The notes beneath the pieces are model-generated. The model worked only from the letters and a program-made list of their open reading frames with translations, had not been told where the DNA came from and ran no database searches. A stretch of DNA of 16,134 nt, taken from NCBI GenBank assembly GCA_003517725.1, contig DOZZ01000216.1:7990-24123 (forward strand), given 5' to 3'. Shown here piece by piece: positions 6,945-14,664 of this stretch. The stretch comes from Bryobacterales bacterium (lineage in GTDB: Bacteria; Acidobacteriota; Terriglobia; Bryobacterales; Bryobacteraceae). Numbering within the stretch: the first letter of the stretch is position 1; each line of letters starts with the position of its first letter. A program made the position numbers and the translations under genes.

Positions 6945-7202
6945 TTTAGGCAGAAGTGGGATGGCGGTGGGAAGGTCTCCTGTGCGGGGTGGCGTGAGCC
7001 TGACGCAAACCAACGCGGGTCGGATCTGGCGATTCAAAAAGGTGCCTTTGGAGTCGGCTGCGAGCAGAGCCGCGTAGAGGGCTGCGGGAACCTCAAATTA
7101 CCGGTAGATCGCGCCGTTGCGGAACTCCAGTTGGAGCATGGAGGCCCTCGCATCGTAGCTCGCGCTGACTAGCAGCGTGGAGTCGGTGGGTACAGGTGAG
7201 GC
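6933..7202 (-). pseudogene. KTSC-domain protein remnant with in-frame stop
   Basis: On the minus strand one frame reads STLLVSASYDARASMLQLEF, then RNGAIYR, a TAA at 7100-7098, then FEVPAALYAALLAADSKG and TFLNRQIRP. This is the KTSC fold (PF13619, about 60 residues): a YD...L.L.F..G..YRY.F.VP core followed by the L..A.SKG.F.N..IR helix. The stop replaces the expected aromatic residue after Tyr-Arg, so one base change broke the gene. The frame then stays open to TAA 6935-6933, inside the left inverted repeat. Upstream a Pro-rich stretch (PAQKPRKPAPHEVTETP) continues in the same frame to about 7265, but no convincing start codon is visible. Unless the stop is read through, this is a pseudogene. 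Confidence 0.7.
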
Positions 7203-7448
7203 TACTATCGGAGTCTCCGTCACTTCGTGGGGTGCGGGCTTCCGCGGTTTTTGCGCCGGGGAAAGTGTCCGCCTTTGCCCCAGACCTCGCGCGTATAGGT
7301 TCGTCGCCGGGAGCGGCGAGGATGCTGGCCCTGCGCGGCATAGCGTAGCACGCGGTCCATGCGCCGGTTGTATTCTTCGTCCGTCGCGGCGCGTGACTTG
7401 GGCGCTCAGCGCGCAATCAGCCGACGATTCGCTCCGTCGCGTTACTCA
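7203..7448. other. Degenerate sequence between transposase and KTSC remnants
   Basis: No intact gene is seen here. The minus-strand frames contain short plausible coding pieces, such as DEEYNRRMDRVLRY (about 7384-7340) in a different frame from the downstream KTSC segment. This would fit frameshifted coding DNA, but no family can be named. Confidence 0.4.
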
Positions 7449-7769
7449 CTATAGACGCTGGTAATTTGTGCGCGCCTGGCTATATCCGCCGGTCGCCGCC
7501 GAGACCCGATCCGCAGCCCAGCGGCGGCAGTCGCCTTGCAGTTGGGCAGCCTCATCCTGGAGCAGATACTGCACCGCTGCGGCCATGCCCACATTCCCCC
7601 GCAGCCGCTGCCAGAGCATCAGCCAGATCACCACACGGGCACTATAAATCTCTTCCCGAACACCATATCCATGCTGCCGGCAAAGCTCGCGAATATACCG
7701 CTCAGGCGCCACTCTTAAAAATAGCCGCAACGGATCCAGGGGAGCGGGTTGAGCGCATACGCAGAACAT
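7449..7769 (-). pseudogene. IS4-like transposase N-terminal fragment
   Basis: A 106-residue frame begins at ATG 7769 with GAAAGGG just upstream. It contains LRLFLRVAPERYIRELC, ARVVIWLMLWQRLRGN, VGMAAAVQYLLQ, then SAATGGYSQARTNYQRL and a stop. The pattern of a helical N-terminus, a hydrophobic V(I/V)WL(M/V)L helix and a closing S..TGGY.QAR is typical of the first ~110 residues of acidobacterial IS4-type (DDE, RNase H-fold) transposases, which normally run to 350-450 residues. No DDE domain follows in any frame before the KTSC remnant. It lies just inside the right inverted repeat and reads inward. Family recognition is from memory of the pattern, hence moderate confidence. Confidence 0.55.
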
Positions 7770-7840
7770 AACCCTTTCAGCCTGTCTCCGCCAAAGAAGA
7801 AATCCGCCACCCCAACCGGCCCTCAGCCATGCTGCACAAG

Positions 7841-7877
7841 TCGCGCAAATAAAGTAAGTGGCATTAGGCTAAAGCCC
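7841..7877 (-). repeat. Right inverted repeat, overlapping the end of recQ
   Basis: On the minus strand this reads GGGCTTTAGCCTAATGCC, then ACTTACTTTATTTGCGCGA, matching the left copy at 6908-6944. Its outer part, extended to 7880, is GGCGGGCTTTAGCC, the same 14-mer-type motif as at 14601-14614, and it supplies the last codons and TAG stop of the recQ-like gene. Confidence 0.75.
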
Positions 7878-9770
7878 GCCTACAGACGGCAACTCAGCGG
7901 TCTCGCGGCGAACCTTCGCGACTACCAGGCGGATGTCCTCGTAGCTGATGCTGGCCGGTAAAGCCGCGCGTAAGGGCTTGAGCCACTGCGCGCCCACGCT
8001 GCGCACGGCCTGCTCGATTTGGGCCAACTGCCCAGGCGCAATCCAGCCTTCTTGAAAATCGACGCGGCCTTTCTCCACCAGATCGGCCACCATACCGACC
8101 ACCGTTCCCAGTTGCCGCCCGCGGATGGTGGCGATCTCGGCGAGACTCCTGCCCTGCTGCAGTAGCCCCATGGTTTCAAGCGCTGGATCGGAGATTTGCG
8201 GCGCGGCGGGCTCGGCGGCGCGGCCCCCGCCGTGAAACTCTCGAATCGCCGCCAGAATATCCCCGCCAAGCTGCTCGGCCTTCCTTTCGCCGATGCCGGA
8301 GACGGCCAGCAGTTCGTCGCGGCTGGCGGGGCGGCGCGCGCTCAGATCCTGCAGCGTGGCGTCGCTCAAAATCATGAACGCGGGCACGCCGCGGCGCTGC
8401 GCCAGTTCGCGCCGCCACTCGCGCAGAAACGCCATTAATTCGGTGTCGGCCTCGGGCGTGATGCTGCGGGCAGCCGTGGATTCGCGCCGGGTCTTGGGCT
8501 TGGGAACCGCTTTGGCCGCCGCTATGGGTTTTGCGGAAGCTTTAGCGCTCATCCAGCCGGGCGGGTCGCCGCAGATGTCGCAGACGCCGCACGCGTTCCA
8601 CTTAGGCGTCTCTCCGAAGTGCAGGCAGATCTCGCGGTGGCGGCAGGCGCTGCCCTCGGCGAAGCGGCGGATGGCGTGATAGCGCTGCCAGGCGCGCTCC
8701 TTTTCCTGCGGGTCGTTCAACTGGTCGATGAAAAACGTGAGCAGGCCGACGTCCTTGGTCTGCCACAGCAGCGCGCAATCGGCGGGGTCGCCGTCGCGGC
8801 CCGCACGGCCCGCCTCCTGATAATACTGCTCGATCGATTTAGGCAGCGCCAGGTGAATGACGGCGCGCACGGCGGGCTTGTTGATGCCGAGGCCGAAGGC
8901 CAGCGTGCCAACCAGCACGGGCACCTCGTCGGCCATCCAGCGCTCCTGGTTGCGCTGGCGCAAACGGCTGTCCATCTGGCCGTGATACGGGACGGCGGCA
9001 ATACCGTGCTCGCCGAGGAAGTCGACCGTCTCATCGACCCGGCGCACGGTGGGCGAATAGACGATCACGTTCTGATTGGGATACGCGCGCACGGCCGCGA
9101 TCAAGAGTTTGGGTTGCGTCTTGGAATCGCACTGCTTGACGAGGTAGCGCAGGTTGGCGCGGTGGAAGCTGGCGATGTATTTGTCGGGCTCGCGCAGTTT
9201 GAGCTGGGTCAGAATATCGTGCCGCACGCGCCGCGTGGCGCTGGCTGTGAAGGCGGCGATGGGCGCATCGGGGAAGCGGTCGCGCAGCCGATTCAATTGC
9301 CGATATTCGGGACGGAACTCGTGGCCCCATTCCGAGATGCAGTGGGCTTCATCGATGGCGAAAAACGCAATCGGCACTTTTCCCAGCCAATTCGCGGTGT
9401 CCTCGCGGGCCAGGCGTTCGGGCGACAAATACAAGAGGCGATACGCGCCCTTGACCGCTTCGCGCAGGATGTTTGACTGCTCGGCCGGCGTCATGGCGCT
9501 GTTCAGGACAGCCGCCGGAATGCCCATCTGCGCCAGTTGCGCGGCTTGATCCTGCATCAAAGAGATGAGCGGAGAGATGACGATGGCCGTGCGTCCGGAG
9601 ACCAGCGCCGGCAGTTGGTAGCACAGCGATTTGCCGCCGCCGGTGGGCATCACGACGGCGACGTCGCGGCCCGAGACGAGGCTTCCGACGATCCGTTCCT
9701 GCAGCGGGCGGAACGCGTCGTAGCCCCAGTAGCGGCGCAGCGCGGTGTGCAGGTCAGCTGACGGGATCAC
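7869..9770 (-). CDS. recQ: RecQ-family ATP-dependent DNA helicase
   Basis: This is a 3'-5' superfamily 2 DNA helicase of the RecQ family. From GTG 9770 it has 633 residues. Motif 0 is at 16-24 (GYDAFRPLQ), Walker A TGGGKS at 43-48, DEAH at 140-143 with the aromatic-rich loop [16 protein letters not shown] at 175-179, and motif [12 protein letters not shown] at 318-327. The zinc site is Cys376, Cys394, Cys397 and Cys400 around LHFGE. Instead of a recognisable winged-helix RQC domain there is an Ala/Lys/Pro linker (about 405-436), then HRDC (about 441-512) and an HTH_40-like C-terminal module (about 529-620). The frame extends upstream to 9983, but that stretch runs antisense through the GMC gene and lacks family similarity; GTG 9770 is just before the conserved start. 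No clear Shine-Dalgarno exists. The last codons lie in a repeat. Confidence 0.93.
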   Translation of the reverse strand: MIPSADLHTALRRYWGYDAFRPLQERIVGSLVSGRDVAVVMPTGGGKSLCYQLPALVSGRTAIVISPLISLMQDQAAQLAQMGIPAAVLNSAMTPAEQSNILREAVKGAYRLLYLSPERLAREDTANWLGKVPIAFFAIDEAHCISEWGHEFRPEYRQLNRLRDRFPDAPIAAFTASATRRVRHDILTQLKLREPDKYIASFHRANLRYLVKQCDSKTQPKLLIAAVRAYPNQNVIVYSPTVRRVDETVDFLGEHGIAAVPYHGQMDSRLRQRNQERWMADEVPVLVGTLAFGLGINKPAVRAVIHLALPKSIEQYYQEAGRAGRDGDPADCALLWQTKDVGLLTFFIDQLNDPQEKERAWQRYHAIRRFAEGSACRHREICLHFGETPKWNACGVCDICGDPPGWMSAKASAKPIAAAKAVPKPKTRRESTAARSITPEADTELMAFLREWRRELAQRRGVPAFMILSDATLQDLSARRPASRDELLAVSGIGERKAEQLGGDILAAIREFHGGGRAAEPAAPQISDPALETMGLLQQGRSLAEIATIRGRQLGTVVGMVADLVEKGRVDFQEGWIAPGQLAQIEQAVRSVGAQWLKPLRAALPASISYEDIRLVVAKVRRETAELPSVGGL

Positions 9771-9804
9771 ATATAATTGTAGCCTCGCGAGGGCCCTCCG
9801 AATG
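9768..9804. promoter_or_regulatory. Overlapping divergent -10 boxes between recQ and the GMC gene
   Basis: On the plus strand TATAAT (9772-9777) is a perfect -10 box that would start RNA near 9784, just before GAGGG (9789-9793) and the ATG at 9802. On the minus strand TACAAT (9781-9776) overlaps it and would place the recQ RNA start at or next to GTG 9770. No good -35 box is seen for either. Confidence 0.45.
9789..9793 (+). promoter_or_regulatory. Shine-Dalgarno site fixing the GMC start
   Basis: GAGGG lies 8 nt before ATG 9802. It favours this start over the longer frame opening at 9745, whose extra 19 residues ([10 protein letters not shown]...) are unlike the family. Confidence 0.65.
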
Positions 9805-11445
9805 CAAGTGCAAGCTTCCCCCGAAGTACACGATGTGGTGGTGATCGGCAGCGGCGCGGCCGGCGGCATGGTGGCCTGGAATCTGACGCGCAAAGGCGTC
9901 AACGTGACCATGCTGGATGCCGGGGAGAAGTTTTCACGGCGCGCATTTTGGACCCACGTGAAGCCCTGGGAGTGGCGCGCCAAGGTGGCGCGGGGCGAGC
10001 ATCCGCCGCAGTTTTACGTGGACGTGAAGGAGCAGCCTTACACCTGGAAAGACGATCAGTTTTTCGACTGGGTGCGGGTCTGGGGCCGCGGCGGCCGGAC
10101 CAACGTGTGGGGGCGCGTTTCGCTGCGCTACGCCGACCTGGATTTCGCGGGACCCGAGATCGATGGCTGGGAAATCCCCTGGCCCATCCGGTACAAAGAC
10201 ATTGCCCCGTACTACGATCGCGTCGAGCAGTTGATCGGCGTATGCGGCGGCTCCGACGACCAGGATTCGCTGCCGGGCAGCAAATTCCATCTGCCTCCGC
10301 CGGCGCTGCGCTGTGGCGAAGTGGCGATGCAGCGCGCGGCGGCTTCGCTCGGCATCTCCATCGTGAACGTGCGGCGCGCGGTGAACACCAACAGCTCGCG
10401 CGGGCATACGCCGTGCCACTATTGCGGGGCGTGCGGGCGCGGTTGCGATGTCTCGGCCTTCTTCAACTCTTCGGACTACCTGATCGACCCGGCGTTCAAG
10501 ACCGGCAAGTTGAAGGTGCGGGATAACGCCGTTGTCGCGCGCGTGTTGGTGGGCGATGACGGCCGCGCCAACGGCGTGCAGTATTTCGACCGCGGCACCG
10601 GCGCGGAGCATTCGGTGCGGGCGCGCGTGGTGATTGTGGCGGCGGGCTGCGTGGATTCGACGCGCATTCTGCTGAATTCGAAGTCGGACCGGCATCCGAA
10701 CGGCATCGGCAATGGCAGCGACGTGGTGGGGCGCTACCTTTCCGAGCAGATCCGCTTCCACATGTACGGCTTCGCGCCGGAGTTGCTGGGCGGCAAAACG
10801 CAGAACGACGACGGCATCGGCGGCGAGCATATTTATATGCCGCGCTTTAACCATCGCGGCAAAAAGCGCGATTACCTGCGCGGATTCGGCAGCCAGTTCT
10901 GGAACAGCGGCGCGCAGGCGGACGCGGCGTTCGCCAAAAAGCTGCCGGGCTTCGGCACAAGTTTCAAAGCCGGCGTGAAGCAGCGCTATCCGGCGCTGCT
11001 GGCGCTGCATCCTTACGGGGAGGTGCTGCCGCGGCCCGAGAATCGCGTGCGCGTGGACGGCAGCCCAGTGGACCGCTACGGCACGCCCATCGCGCGCATC
11101 GAATATGCCATTGGCGACAACGAGCACAAGATGGCCGAGGAGATGTACGACACGGCGGAGAGCATTCTGCGGGCGGCCAAGGCCGAAATTCTGCCCTATA
11201 AACGCGGCGCACTGGATGTGGCGGGCAGCGCCATCCACGAACATGGCACATGCCGCATGGGCGCGGATAAGAAACGCTCGGCGCTGAACGGCTTCTGCCA
11301 AATGCACGAAGTGAACAATGTGTTCGTGCCCGATGGCGCGGCGTTCACGACGGCTTCGGAGAAGAATCCGACGCTGACGATTCTGGCGCTGGCTTGGCGC
11401 TCGTCGGATTATTTGGCCGAGGAACTGCGAGCCGGACGGCTTTAA
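9802..11445 (+). CDS. GMC-family FAD oxidoreductase with four-cysteine cluster motif
   Basis: This 547-residue flavoenzyme belongs to the glucose-methanol-choline family and probably oxidises an alcohol or sugar. The FAD Rossmann motif is GSGAAGG at 16-22, and the flavin loop GGRTNVWG at 97-104. The C-terminal active-site block HEHGTCRMG (479-487) is followed by [19 protein letters not shown]. At 205-215 there is [12 protein letters not shown], a C-x2-C-x2-C-x3-C array; related gluconate/fructose/glucose dehydrogenase catalytic subunits carry an iron-sulfur cluster in this general region, so a cluster is possible here. There is no signal peptide, as in family members exported with a Tat-signal small subunit, but no such partner gene or cytochrome gene is adjacent. 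It converges on trpEG with overlapping stops. The substrate cannot be told from sequence. Confidence 0.9.
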   Translation: MQVQASPEVHDVVVIGSGAAGGMVAWNLTRKGVNVTMLDAGEKFSRRAFWTHVKPWEWRAKVARGEHPPQFYVDVKEQPYTWKDDQFFDWVRVWGRGGRTNVWGRVSLRYADLDFAGPEIDGWEIPWPIRYKDIAPYYDRVEQLIGVCGGSDDQDSLPGSKFHLPPPALRCGEVAMQRAAASLGISIVNVRRAVNTNSSRGHTPCHYCGACGRGCDVSAFFNSSDYLIDPAFKTGKLKVRDNAVVARVLVGDDGRANGVQYFDRGTGAEHSVRARVVIVAAGCVDSTRILLNSKSDRHPNGIGNGSDVVGRYLSEQIRFHMYGFAPELLGGKTQNDDGIGGEHIYMPRFNHRGKKRDYLRGFGSQFWNSGAQADAAFAKKLPGFGTSFKAGVKQRYPALLALHPYGEVLPRPENRVRVDGSPVDRYGTPIARIEYAIGDNEHKMAEEMYDTAESILRAAKAEILPYKRGALDVAGSAIHEHGTCRMGADKKRSALNGFCQMHEVNNVFVPDGAAFTTASEKNPTLTILALAWRSSDYLAEELRAGRL

Positions 11446-13577
11446 GCGCGCGACGCGACGCGCAGAGCGTTGCGCATCAGATGCAGGCCCCAGTCGCCGG
11501 TGAGTGTAAGAATCGACTCCGGATGAAACTGGACGGCTTCCACCGGCAGGCTGCGATGGCGCACGCCCATGATGACGCCGTCTTCGGTCTCGGCGGTGAT
11601 TTCGAGACAGGCCGGCAGCTTGTCGCGGCGCGCATAAAGCGAATGATAGCGGCCCACCTGAAATGCGTCGGGGATGCCTTCGAAAACGCCCTGGCCGCGA
11701 TGGCGCACTACCGAGGGCTTGCCGTGCATCGGGTAATCGAGCACGCCCAGTTCGCCACCGAAGGCCTCGACCACGCCCTGCAGACCGAGGCAAACGCCGA
11801 AGATCGGAATGTTCTGACCGGCGGCGCGGCGGACTAAATCGGGCACGCCGAAATCGCGCGGACGTCCGGGACCTGGCGAGATCAGCAGCAGGTCCGGCGC
11901 AATGTCTCGCAGCAGTTCATCGGAGATGCCCCAACGATAGGTCACGACTTCGGCGCCGGTCTGGCGCGCGTAGTTGGCCAGCGTGTGGATGAAGCAGTCT
12001 TCGTGGTCCACCAGCAATAATTTCGAGCCGCGGCTTAGCTGGGGCGCGACCGGGTGCGTGGCGGTGGGCGTGGCCGCCCCCAGGATGCGGAAAAAACCCG
12101 TGGCCTTCAGGCGCGTTTCGCGTTCTTCCGCCGCCGGTTCGGAATCGTAGAGCAGCGTGGCCCCGGCCGGATAGGTCGCCACGCCATCGCGCAGATAAGT
12201 GGTGCGGATGGTGATGCCGGTGTTGATGTCGCCATTCAGCGTGAGCGCGCCGACCGCGCCGCCATACCAGCCGCGCGCGCTCTTCTCGATGTTTTCGATG
12301 GCGATGGCGGCGGCGCGCTTGGGCGCTCCGATCAGCGTGACGGCCCACATGTGGCTGAGAAATGCGTCGATGGAATCGAAGCCCGCCTGCAGCGTGCCTT
12401 CCACGTGATCGACGGTGTGGAACAGGCCGGCGTACGATTCGATCAGGCGGCGCGCGACTACCCGCACGGAGCCGGGTTCGCAGACGCGCGACTTGTCGTT
12501 GCGGTCCACATCGGTGCACATGGTCAGCTCGGATTCTTCTTTGGCCGAGTTGAGCAGTTCGCGAATGGCTTCGGCATCGCGCAACGGATCGCCGCTGCGT
12601 CGCGCCGTGCCGGCGATGGGGCAGGTCTCGATGCGGCGGCCTTCGGTGCGCAAAAACATCTCGGGCGACGCGCCCACCAGTTGCTCGTCGCCGAACTGCA
12701 GCAGGAACTCGTAGGGGCTGGGGTTTAACTGCTGCATGCGCTGGAAGAGCTCGGACGCGGCGCCGGAGTAAGGCGTCGAGAAGGTTTGGCGCAGCACCAC
12801 TTCGTAGTAATCGCCCTGGCGCATGCCGGCGCGCACCTGCTCGACGCCCGCCATATATTCTTCGGGCGTGGTGTCGGAGGTGATGGGAGCGGGCGGCAGC
12901 ACCGGCGCCGGGGCGATAGTTTCGGCGGTGCGCGGCAGGCCTGTGGTGGTGAGGGCGCCGAGCGTGAAGTCGTACTGGTAGCGGTCGATGATCTCGCGCT
13001 TGCGATCGAAGAAGTAGATGTCGTCGCTGAGAAAAAGGTGCAGGTCTTTGTGCGCGTGGCGGGGCAGGCGCCGCGGGATGGGCTCGAACTGGAACAGCAG
13101 ATCGTATCCGAAGGCGCCGATCAGGGTCAGCCGCGATTCGGGCTCGCCGCGAAATTCCTCGGTCAGCGCACGCAAAATGGAAAACACCGACGGCTGTTTG
13201 CTGCGTTCTTCCTCAGGGAAAAAGGACGCCATGGCGCGCAACTCGCCCACCAGCACGTGGTCCTGCAATTCACAACTGAGCCAAGCCGGGTGATCGCGCA
13301 AAATCTGATGCAAGATTTGCGCCAGCACTTGTCCGCGCGGGTTCAAAGGGCGGAACTCGACATGGCGTCCCCACGCCACCATTTCGAGCGGCGGCTTGGT
13401 GGCGGCCACGTCCCAGCGCGAATAGCGGCCCGGGTATTCGTAGCCGGACGAAAGATAGATGCCGCGATGGACGTCCAGCTCGCGCGCCAGGCGCTGTAGC
13501 CCGGCGGCGAAATCGACGCGTGACGCGTGGCGCGTGACGGCAATGCCGCCGGGCGTCTTGTACTGCACTTCGCTCAT
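11442..13577 (-). CDS. trpEG: Fused anthranilate synthase, components I and II (TrpE-TrpG)
   Basis: This 711-residue fusion makes anthranilate from chorismate and glutamine, the first step of tryptophan synthesis. The TrpE part (about 1-500) has [14 protein letters not shown] at 43-56, NPSPYEF at 285-291 (site of tryptophan binding in TrpE), CPIAGT at 319-324 (Ala where aminodeoxychorismate synthase PabB has Lys) and [12 protein letters not shown] at 354-365. The TrpG-type amidotransferase (about 518-705) has SPGPG at 567-571, nucleophile Cys596 in GVCLGLQ, and His685/Glu687 in QFHPES. The single-chain layout and [12 protein letters not shown] wording are those of rhizobial-type TrpE(G). PhzE of phenazine synthesis has the same layout, but no phenazine genes are nearby. 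The gene lies 35 nt downstream of the dehydratase gene on the same strand; no trp leader peptide is seen and the Shine-Dalgarno is weak. Confidence 0.9.
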   Translation of the reverse strand: MSEVQYKTPGGIAVTRHASRVDFAAGLQRLARELDVHRGIYLSSGYEYPGRYSRWDVAATKPPLEMVAWGRHVEFRPLNPRGQVLAQILHQILRDHPAWLSCELQDHVLVGELRAMASFFPEEERSKQPSVFSILRALTEEFRGEPESRLTLIGAFGYDLLFQFEPIPRRLPRHAHKDLHLFLSDDIYFFDRKREIIDRYQYDFTLGALTTTGLPRTAETIAPAPVLPPAPITSDTTPEEYMAGVEQVRAGMRQGDYYEVVLRQTFSTPYSGAASELFQRMQQLNPSPYEFLLQFGDEQLVGASPEMFLRTEGRRIETCPIAGTARRSGDPLRDAEAIRELLNSAKEESELTMCTDVDRNDKSRVCEPGSVRVVARRLIESYAGLFHTVDHVEGTLQAGFDSIDAFLSHMWAVTLIGAPKRAAAIAIENIEKSARGWYGGAVGALTLNGDINTGITIRTTYLRDGVATYPAGATLLYDSEPAAEERETRLKATGFFRILGAATPTATHPVAPQLSRGSKLLLVDHEDCFIHTLANYARQTGAEVVTYRWGISDELLRDIAPDLLLISPGPGRPRDFGVPDLVRRAAGQNIPIFGVCLGLQGVVEAFGGELGVLDYPMHGKPSVVRHRGQGVFEGIPDAFQVGRYHSLYARRDKLPACLEITAETEDGVIMGVRHRSLPVEAVQFHPESILTLTGDWGLHLMRNALRVASRA

Positions 13578-13612
13578 GGGGATCTGGAATTTTTAGCGTA
13601 GCAAAACAGGCT

Positions 13613-14566
13613 TCAAAGCGTGGCCAGGACGTCCATGTCGACGTTGCCGCCCGAGACCACCACGCCGACGCGCTCCAGTTCGGGTGGCAGCTGCCGGCAT
13701 AGGGCCGCCGCTACCGAGACGGCACCGCTGGGCTCGACGACGATCTTCATGCGGGTCAGCAGAAAGCGCATGGCCTCGCGAATTTCGTCTTCGCTCACCA
13801 GCAGAATGTCTTCGACGTTACGCTGCAGGATGGGGAAGGTGAGCTTGCCGGGCGCGGGCGAGCGCAGCCCGTCGGCAATGGTGTCGGGCGGCGGAATTTC
13901 CACGCGGCGGCCCTGGCGCAGCGACTGCCAGGTATCGGAGGCGCGCTCCGGCTCGGCGCCGAACACGCGGATCTTCGGTTGCAGGCCCTTGGCGACAGTG
14001 GAGCAGCCGGCCATCAGGCCGCCGCCGCCGACGCAGACGATCAGCGCGTCCAGATCGGGCACGGCTTCGAGCAGCTCGAGCGCGACGGTGCCCTGGCCGG
14101 CCATGATCAGCGTGTGATCGTAGGGCGGCACCAGCGTGGCGCCGGAACTTTCGAGCAGGCTGGCGGCGATTTGTTCGCGATCCTGCGTGAGGCGGTCATA
14201 GGTCACGATGGTGGCGCCCATCGCGCGCGTGGCCTCGACTTTGGACTTAGGCGCATCGAGCGGCATCGCGATGGTCGCGGGCGTGCCGACGTGTTGAGCC
14301 GCCAGCGCGACGCCCTGCGCATGGTTGCCCGAGGAGAAGGCGACCACGCCGCGCGGGAGGTCTTCGGGCGGGATCGAGAGGATCAGGTTCGACGCCCCGC
14401 GAACTTTGAACGCGCCGCCGCGCTGGAAGTTTTCACACTTGAGAAAAATGCGGCGGCCACAGCGCGCGTCGAGTCCGCGAGAAGTCAACACGGGCGTGCG
14501 ATGCACCATGGGTGCGATGCGCGCGGCGGCTGCGCGCACCAGGTCAGGTGTAAGTTCAGGCATCAT
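13613..14566 (-). CDS. PLP-dependent threonine/serine dehydratase (fold type II)
   Basis: This 317-residue enzyme (from ATG 14566) probably deaminates L-threonine to 2-oxobutanoate or L-serine to pyruvate. The PLP lysine is Lys54 in GGAFKVRGA; SSGNHAQG follows at about 78-85, the phosphate-binding loop GGGGLMAG at 180-187, and SGGN at 305-308 near the pyridine nitrogen. There is no C-terminal ACT-like regulatory domain, so it resembles catabolic TdcB or serine racemase rather than feedback-regulated IlvA (about 500 residues). Threo-3-hydroxyaspartate lyase and serine racemase use the same motifs and cannot be excluded. The start is uncertain: TTG 14578, ATG 14566 and ATG 14563 are in frame and none has a good Shine-Dalgarno. 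It lies 35 nt upstream of trpEG and is probably co-transcribed. Confidence 0.88.
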   Translation of the reverse strand: MMPELTPDLVRAAAARIAPMVHRTPVLTSRGLDARCGRRIFLKCENFQRGGAFKVRGASNLILSIPPEDLPRGVVAFSSGNHAQGVALAAQHVGTPATIAMPLDAPKSKVEATRAMGATIVTYDRLTQDREQIAASLLESSGATLVPPYDHTLIMAGQGTVALELLEAVPDLDALIVCVGGGGLMAGCSTVAKGLQPKIRVFGAEPERASDTWQSLRQGRRVEIPPPDTIADGLRSPAPGKLTFPILQRNVEDILLVSEDEIREAMRFLLTRMKIVVEPSGAVSVAAALCRQLPPELERVGVVVSGGNVDMDVLATL

Positions 14567-14595
14567 ATCAGTCAGCAAACAGGTAATCCGGTTTA

Positions 14596-14648
14596 CGTGG
14601 GGCGGGCTTTAGCCTGCGGCGGGCTTCAGCCAGCCCCACGGGTTCCGT
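14596..14648. repeat. Cloverleaf-like REP repeat, copy B
   Basis: An outer 8-bp stem (CGTGGGGC at 14596-14603, GCCCCACG at 14633-14640) encloses two small hairpins, GGCT-TT-AGCC (14605-14614) and GGCT-TC-AGCC (14622-14631). The right flank CCAGCCCCACGGGTTCCGT is shared with copy A (6874-6920 region). It lies in the gap between the glycosyltransferase stop and the dehydratase start, both on the minus strand, so it may end or process that transcript; no T-tract follows. Confidence 0.7.
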
Positions 14649-14664
14649 CAGTTTTTCATACGGA

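Larger units (their letters stand above)
6908..7877. mobile_element. Degenerate element bounded by inverted repeats (IS4-like remnant)
   Basis: About 970 bp with no intact gene lies between two inverted copies of a ~37-bp sequence at 6908-6944 and 7841-7877. The shared core is AGCCTAATGCCACTTA, one differing base, then TTTATTTGCGCGA; weaker similarity (CTTGTGCAG versus TTTAGGCAG) continues inward. Just inside the right copy a transposase-like N-terminus begins on the minus strand, reading inward, as expected for an insertion sequence. A KTSC-domain remnant ends inside the left copy. The catalytic part of a transposase is not recognisable, so the element is dead or was rebuilt by deletion. The bounding repeats could instead be copies of the local REP-like family in opposite orientation. 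Confidence 0.5.

Noticed and set aside
7340..7384. AraC-like segment DEEYNRRMDRVLRY
   Set aside because: Short resemblance only; no helix-turn-helix follows and the frame is lost within about 20 codons.
6908..7877. Target-site duplication GGGCTTTAGCC versus AGGCTGAAAGCC flanking the degenerate element
   Set aside because: The two are similar but not identical and are themselves palindromic repeat parts, so they cannot be told from inverted repeat ends.
9771..9983. 71-residue N-terminal extension of RecQ
   Set aside because: It overlaps the GMC coding region on the other strand, has no family similarity, and the conserved RecQ start follows GTG 9770 directly.
9934..11793. 619-residue minus-strand frame opposite the GMC gene
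   Set aside because: Low-complexity Arg/Ala/His-rich translation typical of an antisense frame in GC-rich DNA; it covers the well-supported GMC gene and the end of trpEG.
11442..13577. Identity as PabB/PabA or PhzE
   Set aside because: PIAGT has Ala where PabB has the catalytic Lys, and no phenazine genes are near; anthranilate synthase fits best.
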